64,000 nt of DNA from Afifella pfennigii DSM 17143. Lineage in GTDB: Bacteria; Pseudomonadota; Alphaproteobacteria; Rhizobiales; Afifellaceae. Both the position numbers and the translations under genes were made by a program. Below are positions 51,193 through 59,989 of the stretch, in pieces. Location: NCBI RefSeq assembly GCF_000688515.1, contig NZ_JHZK01000019.1, positions 1 to 64,000 of the forward strand. Reading direction: 5' to 3'. The first letter of the stretch is position 1, and every line of letters starts with the position of its first letter. The notes beneath the pieces were generated by a model that worked only from the letters and a program-made list of their open reading frames with translations, was not told the origin of the DNA and did not search any database.

Positions 51193-52005
51193 CTAGCGGT
51201 CCTGGGGCAGGGCCGTGCCGCCCATCCGGTTCAAGAGCCACACCAGGACGCCGACCACGGCGACGACGACGACGGCGAGCGCGGCGGCGAGCCCCCAGTC
51301 GGAGAGCTGGAAGAGCTGCTGGTAGATGTATTCGGCGATCATCACCACCCGGCCGCCGCCCAGAATCGCCGGGGTGACGAAGAAGCCGAGCGAAAGCACG
51401 AACACCATCACCGCCGCGCCGATGGTGCCGGGAAGGGTGAGCGGGAACAGCACCTGCCAGAAGGTGCGCAGCCGGCCCGCGCCGAGGCCGCGCGAGGCGA
51501 GCAGCAACCGCGTATCGAGCTGCGAGAAGCTCGACATGATGGGAAACAGCGCATAGGGCACCATGAAATGCACCATGCCGACGACGACGCCGAACTCGTT
51601 GCGCACCAGCGACAGCGGCGCGTCGACGAGGCCCGTGCCGATGAGCCAGTTGTTGAGAACGCCGTCGCCGCGCAGGACCAGGATCCAGGCGAAGGCGCGG
51701 ATCAGCGGCGACACCCAGAAGGGTATCAGCACGAAGACTTCGATGAGGATGCGGCCGGTGCGCGAGGCGAACGCCCAGCAGGTGGCGACCACATAGGCCA
51801 TCACCACCGCCAGGACGGTGGTGATGGCGCAGATGCGGAAGGTCGTGAGCAGGATGCCGTGGACATGGCCGTCCTGGGCGATCTGGGCGAAATTGCCGAG
51901 CCCGGGTTCGGGCCGACTGAAACTCCAGAAGACGACGCCGAGGAAGGGAAGGGCGTAGACGGCCAGCAGCAACGCCGGCAGCGTCCATTTGAGCGTCGTC
52001 TTCAC
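51193..52005 (-). CDS. Pot-type ABC permease (PotB family)
   Basis: A 270-residue permease of normal PotB size with six spans, TLKWTLPALLLAVYALPFLG at the start, FVLIPFWVSPLIRAFAWILV, and the EAA loop LASRGLGAGRLRTFWQVLFP. It pairs with the PotC-like protein. It begins 155 bp after the binding-protein gene. Confidence 0.88.
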   Translation of the reverse strand: MKTTLKWTLPALLLAVYALPFLGVVFWSFSRPEPGLGNFAQIAQDGHVHGILLTTFRICAITTVLAVVMAYVVATCWAFASRTGRILIEVFVLIPFWVSPLIRAFAWILVLRGDGVLNNWLIGTGLVDAPLSLVRNEFGVVVGMVHFMVPYALFPIMSSFSQLDTRLLLASRGLGAGRLRTFWQVLFPLTLPGTIGAAVMVFVLSLGFFVTPAILGGGRVVMIAEYIYQQLFQLSDWGLAAALAVVVVAVVGVLVWLLNRMGGTALPQDR

Positions 52006-52160
52006 GTTGCCTGCTCCGCCGCGCGGCGCCCCTTCTTGCGCCGGGACGCGATAAACGATCGCCCCGCCATGCGTGTCGAAGCACGCATGGCGGGCGCTGC
52101 TGGTACTTCAAGACCCATCGCGATGACCCGCGAGCCGGACGCCACCTGCGCTGCCAATGC

Positions 52161-53252
52161 CTAGCCGGCGATCAGCGCCGTGTAGCGGTCGAGAGCCGCG
52201 CCGTATTCATCGGCATACCAGCGATTGTCGGTCATAACCTGGCGGTCTATGTTCTGCGGATCGGCCGGATTGAGGCGCGCCAGTTCCGGCGGCAAGGCGG
52301 CGGCGGCTTCCGGATTGACCGGGCCGTAGCGGTAGTTCTCCATGAGCAGGCGCTGCGGCTCCGGCGCCAGCGAGGCGTTGATGAATTTCATCGCGTTCTC
52401 GCGCCCGGCCGGATTGTTCTTCGGCACGGCCCAGTTGGACACGTTCAACAGCCCCTGGTCGAAGGTGAAGCTGGCGCGCCCGCCGGTATCCTCCTCAAGC
52501 AGGATGGCCCGGGTATGCCAGATCTGCACCATGGAGACCTCGCGATCGCGCAGCAGCTGCTGCGCCTCCGCGGCGCTGCCCCAATGGGTGAGGATATGCG
52601 GCTTCAACTCCTCGATCTTGGCGAGCGCCCGATCGACGTCGAGCGGATAGAGGTCCGCCGGCGCCACGCCGTCGGCCAGAAGCGCAGCTTCCAGATTTCC
52701 CGACATCCACTTGTAGAGCGAGCGCTTGCCCGGATACTTCTCAACGTCCCAGAAATCGGCCCAGGATTTCGGCGGATTGTCGCCGAAGCGCTCGTGATCA
52801 TAGGCGATGACGGTGCTGTAATAGGCATAGGGCACCGCGTGCTCGTAGGTCTCGGGCATGATGCGCGCCTTGTCGACGATGCCGTAATCGATCGGCTGCA
52901 AATGCTCGCCCCCCAGTCGGAAGGCGGAATAGAGCTCGGTGTCGCAGACGTCCCAGCGCACGCTGCCGCTTTCCACCTGCGCCTTGATCGTGCCTTCCAG
53001 CGGGCCGCTGCCATCGATCTGCAGCGCCAGACCGGTGGCCTCGCGACAGGCCTCGGCGAAAGCCGTGTCGTAGGCGTCGACGGCATCGCCGCCCCAATTG
53101 GCCAGAACCAGTCGCTCCGCGGCAAAGGCGGGCAGGGCGGGCAATCCCGCCGCGGCGGCGAACGAGCCGGCGCCGGCAAGGAAAAGACGCCGGCTGATAT
53201 GCGGGGCGGCGAGCGGGCTGCCGTTCAGGCCGAAAGGTCTGCGGGTGGTCAT
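52161..53252 (-). CDS. Extracellular solute-binding protein (PotD-like), Tat-type signal
   Basis: A 363-residue binding protein with a twin-arginine signal (ISRRLFLAGAGSFAAAAGLP, cleavage near AFAAERL), then LVLANWGGDAVDAYDTAFAE, the polyamine-type start. Further marks are SVRWDVCDTELYSAF and YAYYSTVIAYDHERF. Tat export implies folding in the cytosol before transport. GGGAG precedes the ATG at 53252; the longer frame upstream runs into potA antisense sequence. It should define the substrate of the cluster. Confidence 0.87.
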   Translation of the reverse strand: MTTRRPFGLNGSPLAAPHISRRLFLAGAGSFAAAAGLPALPAFAAERLVLANWGGDAVDAYDTAFAEACREATGLALQIDGSGPLEGTIKAQVESGSVRWDVCDTELYSAFRLGGEHLQPIDYGIVDKARIMPETYEHAVPYAYYSTVIAYDHERFGDNPPKSWADFWDVEKYPGKRSLYKWMSGNLEAALLADGVAPADLYPLDVDRALAKIEELKPHILTHWGSAAEAQQLLRDREVSMVQIWHTRAILLEEDTGGRASFTFDQGLLNVSNWAVPKNNPAGRENAMKFINASLAPEPQRLLMENYRYGPVNPEAAAALPPELARLNPADPQNIDRQVMTDNRWYADEYGAALDRYTALIAG

Positions 53253-53281
53253 GTTGTCATTCTCCCTCTTCGATATTTTGC

Positions 53282-54340
53282 TTAAGCGTTGTGCAAGGGC
53301 ACCCCGGCCCCGACGGGCCAGGAAACCCAGCAGGTTTCCCCGCGGCCGGTGACGCGAAGCAGCGCTTCGTCGTCCGCCCGGACATGGCCGATGAGCGGCA
53401 GTCCGTCCGGCCCGGCCAGCGAGAGCTGCACCTGGCTGCCCTGGAACAGCCGCTCGCTCACGGTGACCGGCAGCGAGACGACGCCCTCGCCCTGAGGCGT
53501 GGAGGACACTCTCACCAGCTCCGGGCGGATGGAGACGAGACCGCCGGGCCTCAGCCCCTCCACGCAAACGCCGCGCGCTGCCAGGAGATCGGCGGGAACG
53601 AGGTTGGTCTCGCCAAGGAAGGTGGCGACGAACCGGTTGGTGGGCCGGTTGTAGACCTCTTCCGGCGCGCCGACCTGTTCCAATCGCCCCTTGTTGAAGA
53701 TGGCGATGCGGTCCGACAGGGCGAGCGCTTCCTCTTGATCGTGGGTGACGAAGATGAAGGTCTTGCCGACGTCGCGGTGCAGTTTCTTCAGCTCGGCCTG
53801 GAGTTGCTTGCGCAGGTTCTTGTCGAGCGCGGCGAGCGGCTCGTCGAGCAGCAGCACGTCGGGATCGAACACCAGGGCGCGGGCGAGCGCCACGCGCTGC
53901 TGCTGGCCGCCGGAAAGCTGGCTCGGCTTGCGCTCGGCGAAGTCCGTCAGGTCGACCTGCGCCAGCACCCGCTCGATCGCCGCCTCGCGCTGTTTCTGCG
54001 GCCAGCGCCGGATCTTCAGCGGATAGGCGATGTTGCCACGCACCGTCATGTGCGGAAACAGCGCGTAGCCCTGGAAGACCATGCCGAAATTGCGCTTCTC
54101 CGGCGGCAGCCTGGTGATGTCGAGGCCCTCGCGGCCGACCCGTCCCGCCGACGGCTCCACGAAGCCGGCGATGGTCATCAGCGTCGTCGTCTTGCCGCTG
54201 CCCGATGGGCCGAGCAGCGTGACGAACTCGCCGCGGCGGATGTCGAAGCTGACCTCCGCCAGGGCGGTAACCTGGCCATAGCGCTTGGCGACGCCCTCCA
54301 GGGCGAGAAAGCGCGAGCGATCTGCGGTCGCGTCCACCAT
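53282..54340 (-). CDS. Pot-type ABC transporter ATP-binding protein (PotA family)
   Basis: A 352-residue ATPase with Walker A GPSGSGKT at 44-51, signature LSGGQQQR at 141-148, Walker B VLLLDEPLAALDK and a TOBE domain at the C-terminus. It lies 8 bp behind the M24 gene at 54349, so hydrolase and importer are co-transcribed. The M24-first order is unusual for a polyamine importer and points to a dedicated substrate. Confidence 0.88.
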   Translation of the reverse strand: MVDATADRSRFLALEGVAKRYGQVTALAEVSFDIRRGEFVTLLGPSGSGKTTTLMTIAGFVEPSAGRVGREGLDITRLPPEKRNFGMVFQGYALFPHMTVRGNIAYPLKIRRWPQKQREAAIERVLAQVDLTDFAERKPSQLSGGQQQRVALARALVFDPDVLLLDEPLAALDKNLRKQLQAELKKLHRDVGKTFIFVTHDQEEALALSDRIAIFNKGRLEQVGAPEEVYNRPTNRFVATFLGETNLVPADLLAARGVCVEGLRPGGLVSIRPELVRVSSTPQGEGVVSLPVTVSERLFQGSQVQLSLAGPDGLPLIGHVRADDEALLRVTGRGETCWVSWPVGAGVPLHNA

Positions 54341-54348
54341 GCCAGGGT

Positions 54349-55641
54349 CTAGGCTATGACGGTGAGGTCGTAAGGGACGCTGGACAGAAGCCGCCCCTCC
54401 AGCTCGGTGAACAGGAACGACTCGATCATGAAGTAGAGCCCCTCATGGCGCGGGAGAAAGAACTGGTTCTCGTAGTTGACGGCCGTGCCGGGCGCAAAGA
54501 CGCGATCCTGGTTGATCTCCGATAGCGGGTCGAAGACGAAGTTGCCGACCCAATCCGGCGGGAAGGCGATGCCCATCTCGTAGCCGCCGATCCAGCCGCG
54601 CCGATCCCACAGGCCGACCTCCTGGTAATAGGCGAGGAGGGCCTCGTTGAGCTCGCGCACCGGCAGGTTGGGACGCAGCATCTGGCGCACCACCTCCATC
54701 GAACCGGCCGCCTTGCGGCAGGCCTCTGCCGTATCGGCGGCCGGCTCGCCGATCGAGTAGGTGCGTGCCTGGTTGATGTGATAGCGGTTGTAGACGCCGC
54801 ACACATCGACGGTGACGATCTCGCCATGCGCCATCTTGCGGCGGCTGGCCAGCGCATGGGTGCAATTGGCCTTGTCGCCCGAAAGCACCGGCATGGTGAT
54901 GCCGGGGTTTTCGCCGCCGGCCGCTGCCATGGCGCGCACGATCTCGCCATAGACCTCAAGCTCGCTGACGCCGGCGCGCAGCACCTCGCGCGCCCGCCGC
55001 TGGCCGATATCGGCGATGCGCGCCGCCTCCAGCAGGCATGCGACCTCCGCCGGCGACTTGACCCAGCGCACTTCGCGCAGGATGTCGCTGCCGTCGATGA
55101 CGTCGGCGCCGGCCGCCTCAAAGGCGGCCTGGAAGCGCTCGCTGACGGCACGGTTCGGCCGGTGGCTCCAGAACTCCAGACCGATATTGCCGCCGAGCCA
55201 ACCCTCGTCCTTCAGCGTCTCGGCGATGAAACCGATGCCGTCACGATAAGAGTCGCGCGGAAAGAAGCGGGTATCGTCGGATATGGTGTAGATGCGGGTG
55301 AGGATCGCCTCGCGCTCTCCCTCAAACAGGATGAAGCGGTCGTGATCGACATGCACCGCCACGCCAGAGCAGGGCGGCCATTGCCGGGGACTTTCCGCCT
55401 GGTACCACTCCGCCTGGTAGCCGACCAGGTAGAACATGCTTTCCGGCGAGGTGAGGTAGAGGCAGTCGATCCCGCGCTCGGCCATCAGCGCGCGCACACG
55501 CTCAAGGCGCTGGCGATATTCCTCGCGAGCGAAGGCAATCTCCTGCTCCGGCCGGGCGCCGAAATAGACCTCGTCGCGATACGGTGTGGCGGACTGAGCG
55601 TCCGGTCGACCTTGCCGTTCCACTTGGCTCTCCCCGTCCAT
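54349..55641 (-). CDS. Creatinase/ectoine-hydrolase-like M24 protein (fourth copy)
   Basis: A 430-residue M24-fold protein that opens the importer operon. The N-terminal domain has MFYLVGYQAEWYQAESP. The catalytic-type domain has VTVDVCGVYNRYHINQART and GYEMGIAFPPDWVGNF; the first metal Asp is kept, the second is Asn and the metal His is Tyr, exactly as in the copy at 49087. It probably cleaves an imported C-N compound in the cytosol. It is divergent from the cupin gene across a 243-bp promoter region with an AT-rich dyad. Confidence 0.85.
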   Translation of the reverse strand: MDGESQVERQGRPDAQSATPYRDEVYFGARPEQEIAFAREEYRQRLERVRALMAERGIDCLYLTSPESMFYLVGYQAEWYQAESPRQWPPCSGVAVHVDHDRFILFEGEREAILTRIYTISDDTRFFPRDSYRDGIGFIAETLKDEGWLGGNIGLEFWSHRPNRAVSERFQAAFEAAGADVIDGSDILREVRWVKSPAEVACLLEAARIADIGQRRAREVLRAGVSELEVYGEIVRAMAAAGGENPGITMPVLSGDKANCTHALASRRKMAHGEIVTVDVCGVYNRYHINQARTYSIGEPAADTAEACRKAAGSMEVVRQMLRPNLPVRELNEALLAYYQEVGLWDRRGWIGGYEMGIAFPPDWVGNFVFDPLSEINQDRVFAPGTAVNYENQFFLPRHEGLYFMIESFLFTELEGRLLSSVPYDLTVIA

Positions 55642-55740
55642 CCGGTGGCATAGGGCAACGTCCGATCGCCAGCCGCGTGCGGCCGGAACCTGGCCCCGCC
55701 GGCGACCCCCTCCGGAAATAACTTATATTCCCTCAAAAAC

Positions 55741-55754
55741 TTTATGGCAATAAA
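55741..55754. promoter_or_regulatory. TTTAT-GGCA-ATAAA dyad in the M24/cupin divergent promoter
   Basis: TTTAT and ATAAA form a 5+5 inverted repeat around GGCA. Read on the minus strand the element gives TTTTTATTGCCATAAA, close to the element upstream of the M24 gene at 49087. The TetR protein encoded at 57774 is a candidate ligand. Confidence 0.5.
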
Positions 55755-55884
55755 AATTGTTCCCTTCCGCGCCCTCACGCGATACAAGCAACGAGAAGGA
55801 AACGGTTCGCCCGCGACCGCCCTTTTGGTGGCGGCCCCAACGAACCACGAGCAACCAAGAACCACGAGCAACGAAGGACAGGCC

Positions 55885-56319
55885 ATGATCGCGTACAAGG
55901 CTGGCGGCTCGAAGGTCGCGCTGACGCCGCTTGCGGTGAAGCCGGACATCATCGCCGGCGATCCGGTGGAGGCGAGCGCGCGGATCGTCGACGCGGCTGG
56001 CGGCGGGCCGATCCGCACCGGCATCTACGAGGTGACCAAGGGCAGCTTTCGGATCACCTTCGCCTTTCATGAACTGGCCACCGTGCTGGAAGGCGAGGTG
56101 GAGCTCGTCGACGCGGCGGGCAACGCCGTCACTTACGGACCGGGCGATTCCTGGTTCTGCGAGAAGGGTGAGACGGTCACCTGGACGGTCAAGAGCGATC
56201 GTCTGCGCAAGTGCTTCATGGCGGTCGACCCCGACCATCTGCGGCGCGACGGCGGGGCGGTGGAGCCCCTGACCTACAAGGGGCCGGCGGGCGCCGGAGG
56301 CGTCCCGGTCCTCGCCTGA
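55885..56319 (+). CDS. Cupin-domain protein (DUF861, ureidoglycine-type cupin)
   Basis: A 144-residue single cupin. FAFHELATVLEGEVELVDAA and YGPGDSWFCEKGETVTWTVK are the two cupin motifs; the first has few metal ligands, as is common in the DUF861 group. Proteins of this type often accompany amine and amino-acid oxidases and may bind the substrate or an intermediate. GAAGGACAGG precedes the ATG at 55885. The FAD oxidase gene follows after 32 bp. Confidence 0.85.
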   Translation: MIAYKAGGSKVALTPLAVKPDIIAGDPVEASARIVDAAGGGPIRTGIYEVTKGSFRITFAFHELATVLEGEVELVDAAGNAVTYGPGDSWFCEKGETVTWTVKSDRLRKCFMAVDPDHLRRDGGAVEPLTYKGPAGAGGVPVLA

Positions 56320-56351
56320 TACCTGCAGCGCGAACCCGGGGGAGCGCACCG

Positions 56352-57662
56352 ATGTCGGACAGAGCTTTTCAGGACCGGCTGAACGAGGAATCCCTTTGGG
56401 TGCGCACGGCGGGTGCGGCGCCGGAATTTCCAGCGCTCGCCGGCGACGCCGATTGCGACGTGGCGGTGATCGGCGCCGGCCTGCTCGGCCTTTCCACGGC
56501 GCTCAGTCTGGCCGAGGCCGGCGCTTCGGTCATCGTCCTGGAAGCGGGCGAGCCTGGCTGGGGAAGCGGCGGGCGCAACGGCGGCCAGGTCAATCCCGGC
56601 CTGAAGATCGATCCGAACGAGACCATCCGGCATTTCGGCGAGGCACGCGGCGGGCGGCTGGTGGATTTTGCCGGCGGCGTCGCCGAGGAGACCTTCGACA
56701 CGATCCGGCGCCTGGGTATCGACTGCGACGCCTCGCAAAAGGGTTGGCTGCAGCTCGCCCACACGAGCCGGGCGCTGGCGCCGCTGCAGCGCCGGGCGCA
56801 GGAATGGCAGGCAAGGGGCGTGGCGGTGGAGGTTCTTTCTGCCTCGCGCCTCAGCGAGATCACCGGCAGCGAGGCGTATTTCGGCGGCATCCTGCACCCG
56901 AGCGGCGGCGGCGTGCACCCGCTGAAGCTGGTGCGCGGGCTGGCTGAGGCGGCGGTTGCCAGAGGCGCGGCGGTTCATGGGCGCTCCCCGGTGGTGCGCA
57001 TCGTGGCGAAAGGCGGCCGACCGGTTCTGGAGACGCCGCAGGGGCGGGTGAGGGCGGAGCGCGTGCTGGTGGCGACCAACGCCTATACCGGAGGGCAGGT
57101 GCCGCGCCTTGAGCGCGACCTGCTGCCGGTCAGCACCTTCCAGGTGGCGAGCGAGCCGCTGCCGCCGCATCTGGCAGGTTCCATCCTGCCGTCGGGCCAT
57201 CACGTCTCCGACACCCACCGCTCGCTCTACTACTTCCGCAAGGATCGCGACGGCCGTTTCCTGATCGGCGGACGCGGCGCCTACAAGGCGCGCGGCGTCG
57301 AAGGCGCCTACGCTGAGCTGCGGCGCGTCGCCGGGCGCATCTTTCCCGCCTTGGCGCAGGTGCGGTGGGAGCATCGTTGGGGCGGCATGGTGGGCGTCAC
57401 GGAGGATCACCTGCCGCATATCGGCGAGCCGGTGCCGGGCGTTCTGGCGGCGGTCGGCTTCAACGGGCGCGGCCTCGCGCTTGGCGTCGCGCTCGGCCCG
57501 CATCTGGCGCGCTATCTGGCCGGCGGCCCGGAGCGCGACATGCCGCTCCCGGTCCGGCCCTTGGCGCCGATCCGCTTCCACGGCATAAAGGTGGCCGCGC
57601 TGCCTTTGGCGGCGGGGATCTACGGCCTGCTGGACCGCCTCGATGGCGGCCGGATCGCCTGA
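56352..57662 (+). CDS. DAO-type FAD-dependent oxidoreductase (amine/sarcosine oxidase-like)
   Basis: A 436-residue flavoenzyme of the D-amino-acid oxidase fold. GAGLLG at 41-46 is the FAD motif, SGGRNGGQVNPGLK near 77-90 is the flavin-contact stretch seen in PuuB-type oxidases, and WGGMVGVTEDHLPHIGE with GFNGRGLALGVALG close the C-terminus. The family oxidises secondary amines such as gamma-glutamyl-putrescine, sarcosine or glycine betaine derivatives. It would suit the step after an M24 hydrolysis. GGGGGAGC precedes the ATG. Confidence 0.88.
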   Translation: MSDRAFQDRLNEESLWVRTAGAAPEFPALAGDADCDVAVIGAGLLGLSTALSLAEAGASVIVLEAGEPGWGSGGRNGGQVNPGLKIDPNETIRHFGEARGGRLVDFAGGVAEETFDTIRRLGIDCDASQKGWLQLAHTSRALAPLQRRAQEWQARGVAVEVLSASRLSEITGSEAYFGGILHPSGGGVHPLKLVRGLAEAAVARGAAVHGRSPVVRIVAKGGRPVLETPQGRVRAERVLVATNAYTGGQVPRLERDLLPVSTFQVASEPLPPHLAGSILPSGHHVSDTHRSLYYFRKDRDGRFLIGGRGAYKARGVEGAYAELRRVAGRIFPALAQVRWEHRWGGMVGVTEDHLPHIGEPVPGVLAAVGFNGRGLALGVALGPHLARYLAGGPERDMPLPVRPLAPIRFHGIKVAALPLAAGIYGLLDRLDGGRIA

Positions 57663-57773
57663 AGGTCGGCGCGCGAACGGCCCTCGGCTGGCATGCGCGG
57701 CTTTTCTTCGGCTACAAGCTTTGTCGGCTATGTTCTCTGAAGAGCGACAATTCGTTTCATTCTGAGGTTCCGA

Positions 57774-58397
57774 GTGGTCGGGCTGCGCGCAAGACAGAAG
57801 ACGAGGCGGCGACAGAAGATCCGCGATTCCGCCTTCGCGCTCTTCGTGGAGAAGGGCTATGCGGAAAGCAGCCTGCAGGAGATCGCCGAGCGCGCCGAGG
57901 TGACGATCCCGACGATTTACAACTATTTCGGCTCCAAGAGCAGCCTGCTCCTGGAGATCGCCATCGAAAAGCAGGAAGGGCTTGAGGAAAAGCTCGACGA
58001 TTTCATCGAGAACAAGGTCTGCGGCGACCCGGAGCGCGCCACCACCGGCTGGATCAAGCTGGTCACGGAAGGGGCGCTGGAAGCGCTCGACCGCGAAGTC
58101 TGGCGCTCCATCTACCAGACCGGGCTCGGCGACGACAATCTCGGACCCTTTCTCGACCGGCTGCAGGTTTTTTATCTCCGCAAGGCGGTGGAATTCCTTC
58201 AGGCGCTCAAGGCGCGTGGCCTCGTCGATGCGCAGCTCGATGTGAAGGCCGAGGCCAAGATCCTCGATTCCATCTGCGAGCATTACTTCCGCCGACTGAT
58301 CTTCGGCGACAAGCGCGTGCACGCCCGCTACGTGGAGGAGGTGCCGGCGCTGGTGAAGACGCTGTTTCGCGGCATGGCGCGCAAGGAGCCCACCTAG
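57774..58397 (+). CDS. TetR-family regulator of the M24/Pot cluster
   Basis: A 207-residue regulator. The N-terminal helix-turn-helix is EIAERAEVTIPTIYNYFGSK near residues 37-56, preceded by RDSAFALFVEKGYAESSLQ. The rest is a helical ligand domain. It is placed 111 bp after the FAD oxidase on the same strand. The start is a GTG at 57774 with GAGG upstream. Its likely targets are the divergent M24/cupin promoter and perhaps the M24 gene at 49087. Confidence 0.88.
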   Translation: MVGLRARQKTRRRQKIRDSAFALFVEKGYAESSLQEIAERAEVTIPTIYNYFGSKSSLLLEIAIEKQEGLEEKLDDFIENKVCGDPERATTGWIKLVTEGALEALDREVWRSIYQTGLGDDNLGPFLDRLQVFYLRKAVEFLQALKARGLVDAQLDVKAEAKILDSICEHYFRRLIFGDKRVHARYVEEVPALVKTLFRGMARKEPT

Positions 58398-58442
58398 GAA
58401 GGCCCGCCGTCATCGCCCGGCGGCGCGGCCAACCGGGCAGAG

Positions 58443-58470
58443 GCCCGCGCCAAGCGAAGCGCGCGCGGGC
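58443..58470. terminator. Hairpin between convergent TetR and AraC genes
   Basis: GCCCGCGC (58443-58450) pairs with GCGCGGGC (58463-58470) around a 12-nt loop, ending exactly at the AraC stop. No U-run is present on either side. Confidence 0.45.
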
Positions 58471-59277
58471 TCAGTGGCTCTGGTGGAGCGCCTGCCAGCG
58501 CCCCGGCGTCATGCCGAACGCCCGCAGGAAGTGCCGCGTCATGTGGCTCTGGTCGCTGAACTCGGCGGCCAGCGCCGCATCGGCCAAGCTGTCGCCCGCA
58601 AGGATCCGCCGTTTCGCCACATCGAGCCGCCGCATCAGACCATAGCGCATCGGGCTTATGCCGTAGCACCGGCGGAACTGCCGCGCGATCGCAAAGCGGC
58701 TGAGACCGTATGTGGCCTCAAGTTCCGACATCGAGACGGCGCGGCGGGGCGTGTCGTCGAGTTGCGCCTTGATGCGACGCAGCGTCTCGTGGGCGATGGG
58801 CGTCCGGCGCCGCGGCCGGCCGGCGAGGCGCTCCAGAGCGCCCGCCAGGTCGGCGAGCGCGCTGACGAGGGAAATATCTGATGGCGCATCGGCCCGCGTT
58901 TCGATCAGGGCGTCGATCGCCTCGATCAGCCCGGCATCGGTCAGGACGGGGCTGGCGACGAAAGGCAGAGGGCCCAACCCGTTGGCTTCCGCGATGTGCG
59001 GTGGCGCGATGTGGATCGCGCGATAGCCATAGCCGTCGTCCGTGCCGGGCCGCCCGTCATGCCTCTCGTCGGGATGGAGGATGAAGGCCTGGCCGGCCAA
59101 AGCGTGGCGCTCTTCGCCCCGATAGCGGAAGCGTTGCACGCCATGCGACGTCGTCCCGATGACATAGCTGTCATGGCGGTGAGGTCTGTAGCCGGTTCTC
59201 AGGCCCGCCGTCTCGACGATCTCCAGCCCGGCCGCGATGGGGCGGGAGCGGATCAGGCCGGCGCCGGGACGGGTCAT
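58471..59277 (-). CDS. AraC-family regulator with N-terminal cupin
   Basis: A 268-residue regulator. Residues 1-110 form an AraC_binding cupin (YRPHRHDSYVIGTTSHGVQR, with HPDERHDGRP), and residues 165-265 the two helix-turn-helix units (ELEATYGLSRFAIARQFRRC; ADAALAAEFSDQSHMTRHFL). It is divergent from a LysE exporter, a common sensor-exporter pairing. The ATG at 59277 begins the family-like part. Confidence 0.9.
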   Translation of the reverse strand: MTRPGAGLIRSRPIAAGLEIVETAGLRTGYRPHRHDSYVIGTTSHGVQRFRYRGEERHALAGQAFILHPDERHDGRPGTDDGYGYRAIHIAPPHIAEANGLGPLPFVASPVLTDAGLIEAIDALIETRADAPSDISLVSALADLAGALERLAGRPRRRTPIAHETLRRIKAQLDDTPRRAVSMSELEATYGLSRFAIARQFRRCYGISPMRYGLMRRLDVAKRRILAGDSLADAALAAEFSDQSHMTRHFLRAFGMTPGRWQALHQSH

Positions 59278-59327
59278 GGCGCACGATCGTTCAAGACAGG
59301 GGGAAGCGCGGCGGCGATCATGGTCCG

Positions 59328-59948
59328 ATGATGGAGGATTTGCCGCATCTTGCAAACGCGCTCGGCCTGCTCTGGCTCGCAGCTTTCCCGCTGATGGGCA
59401 GCCCTGGCCCGGCGACGCTCAGCCTCGCCGGGGTCGGCACCGCCTACGGCTTCCGGCCGGGCCTGCCCTATCTCGCCGGCATCGTCGCCGGCACGACCGG
59501 GGTGCCCTTGATGATCGCAACGGGCGTCACCGCGCTTATCCTGGCCCGGCCGGAGCTCGTCGCGGTCCTGACCGGGTTCGCGGCGGCCTATATCGTCTAT
59601 CTCGCCTGGAAGATCGCGACGGCCTCGGTCGGACGGGCAGCCCTTGACGGCACCAGGGCGCCTGCCTTTGTCCCGGGCTTTCTGCTGGCGATCGCCAATC
59701 CGAAGGCCTTTGCCGCCATCGGCGCGGTCTATGCGAGCCAGACGCTGGTTCCGGGCCATCTCGGCGCGGATACGGGCGTAAAGCTCGTGGCGCTCGCCCT
59801 TGTCATCGTCATCGTGAACACCGCCTGGCTGGCCTTTGGCGCGAGTTTCTCGCGGCTCCTGCGCCATCCGAGGATCGGCCGCGCGGCCAATATCGCGTTT
59901 GCGCTGATGCTGCTGGCTTCGGTCGGGCTGGCGCTGGTCGCCGCATGA
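59328..59948 (+). CDS. LysE/RhtB-family amino-acid exporter
   Basis: A 206-residue protein with six spans, PLMGSPGPATLSLAGVGTAY at the N-terminus and LAIANPKAFAAIGAVYASQT in the middle, both family marks. It should export an amino acid or derivative sensed by the divergent AraC protein. The ATG at 59328 is one of two adjacent start codons. Confidence 0.9.
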   Translation: MMEDLPHLANALGLLWLAAFPLMGSPGPATLSLAGVGTAYGFRPGLPYLAGIVAGTTGVPLMIATGVTALILARPELVAVLTGFAAAYIVYLAWKIATASVGRAALDGTRAPAFVPGFLLAIANPKAFAAIGAVYASQTLVPGHLGADTGVKLVALALVIVIVNTAWLAFGASFSRLLRHPRIGRAANIAFALMLLASVGLALVAA

Positions 59949-59989
59949 GGATTTCCACGCAACGAACCGCCGAGCCTCTCGCCTGGCCG

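Noticed and set aside
56274-58322. A 682-codon minus-strand open frame opposite the FAD oxidase and TetR genes
   Set aside because: Both genes on the plus strand have clear domain motifs. The antisense product has none and only reflects codon bias.
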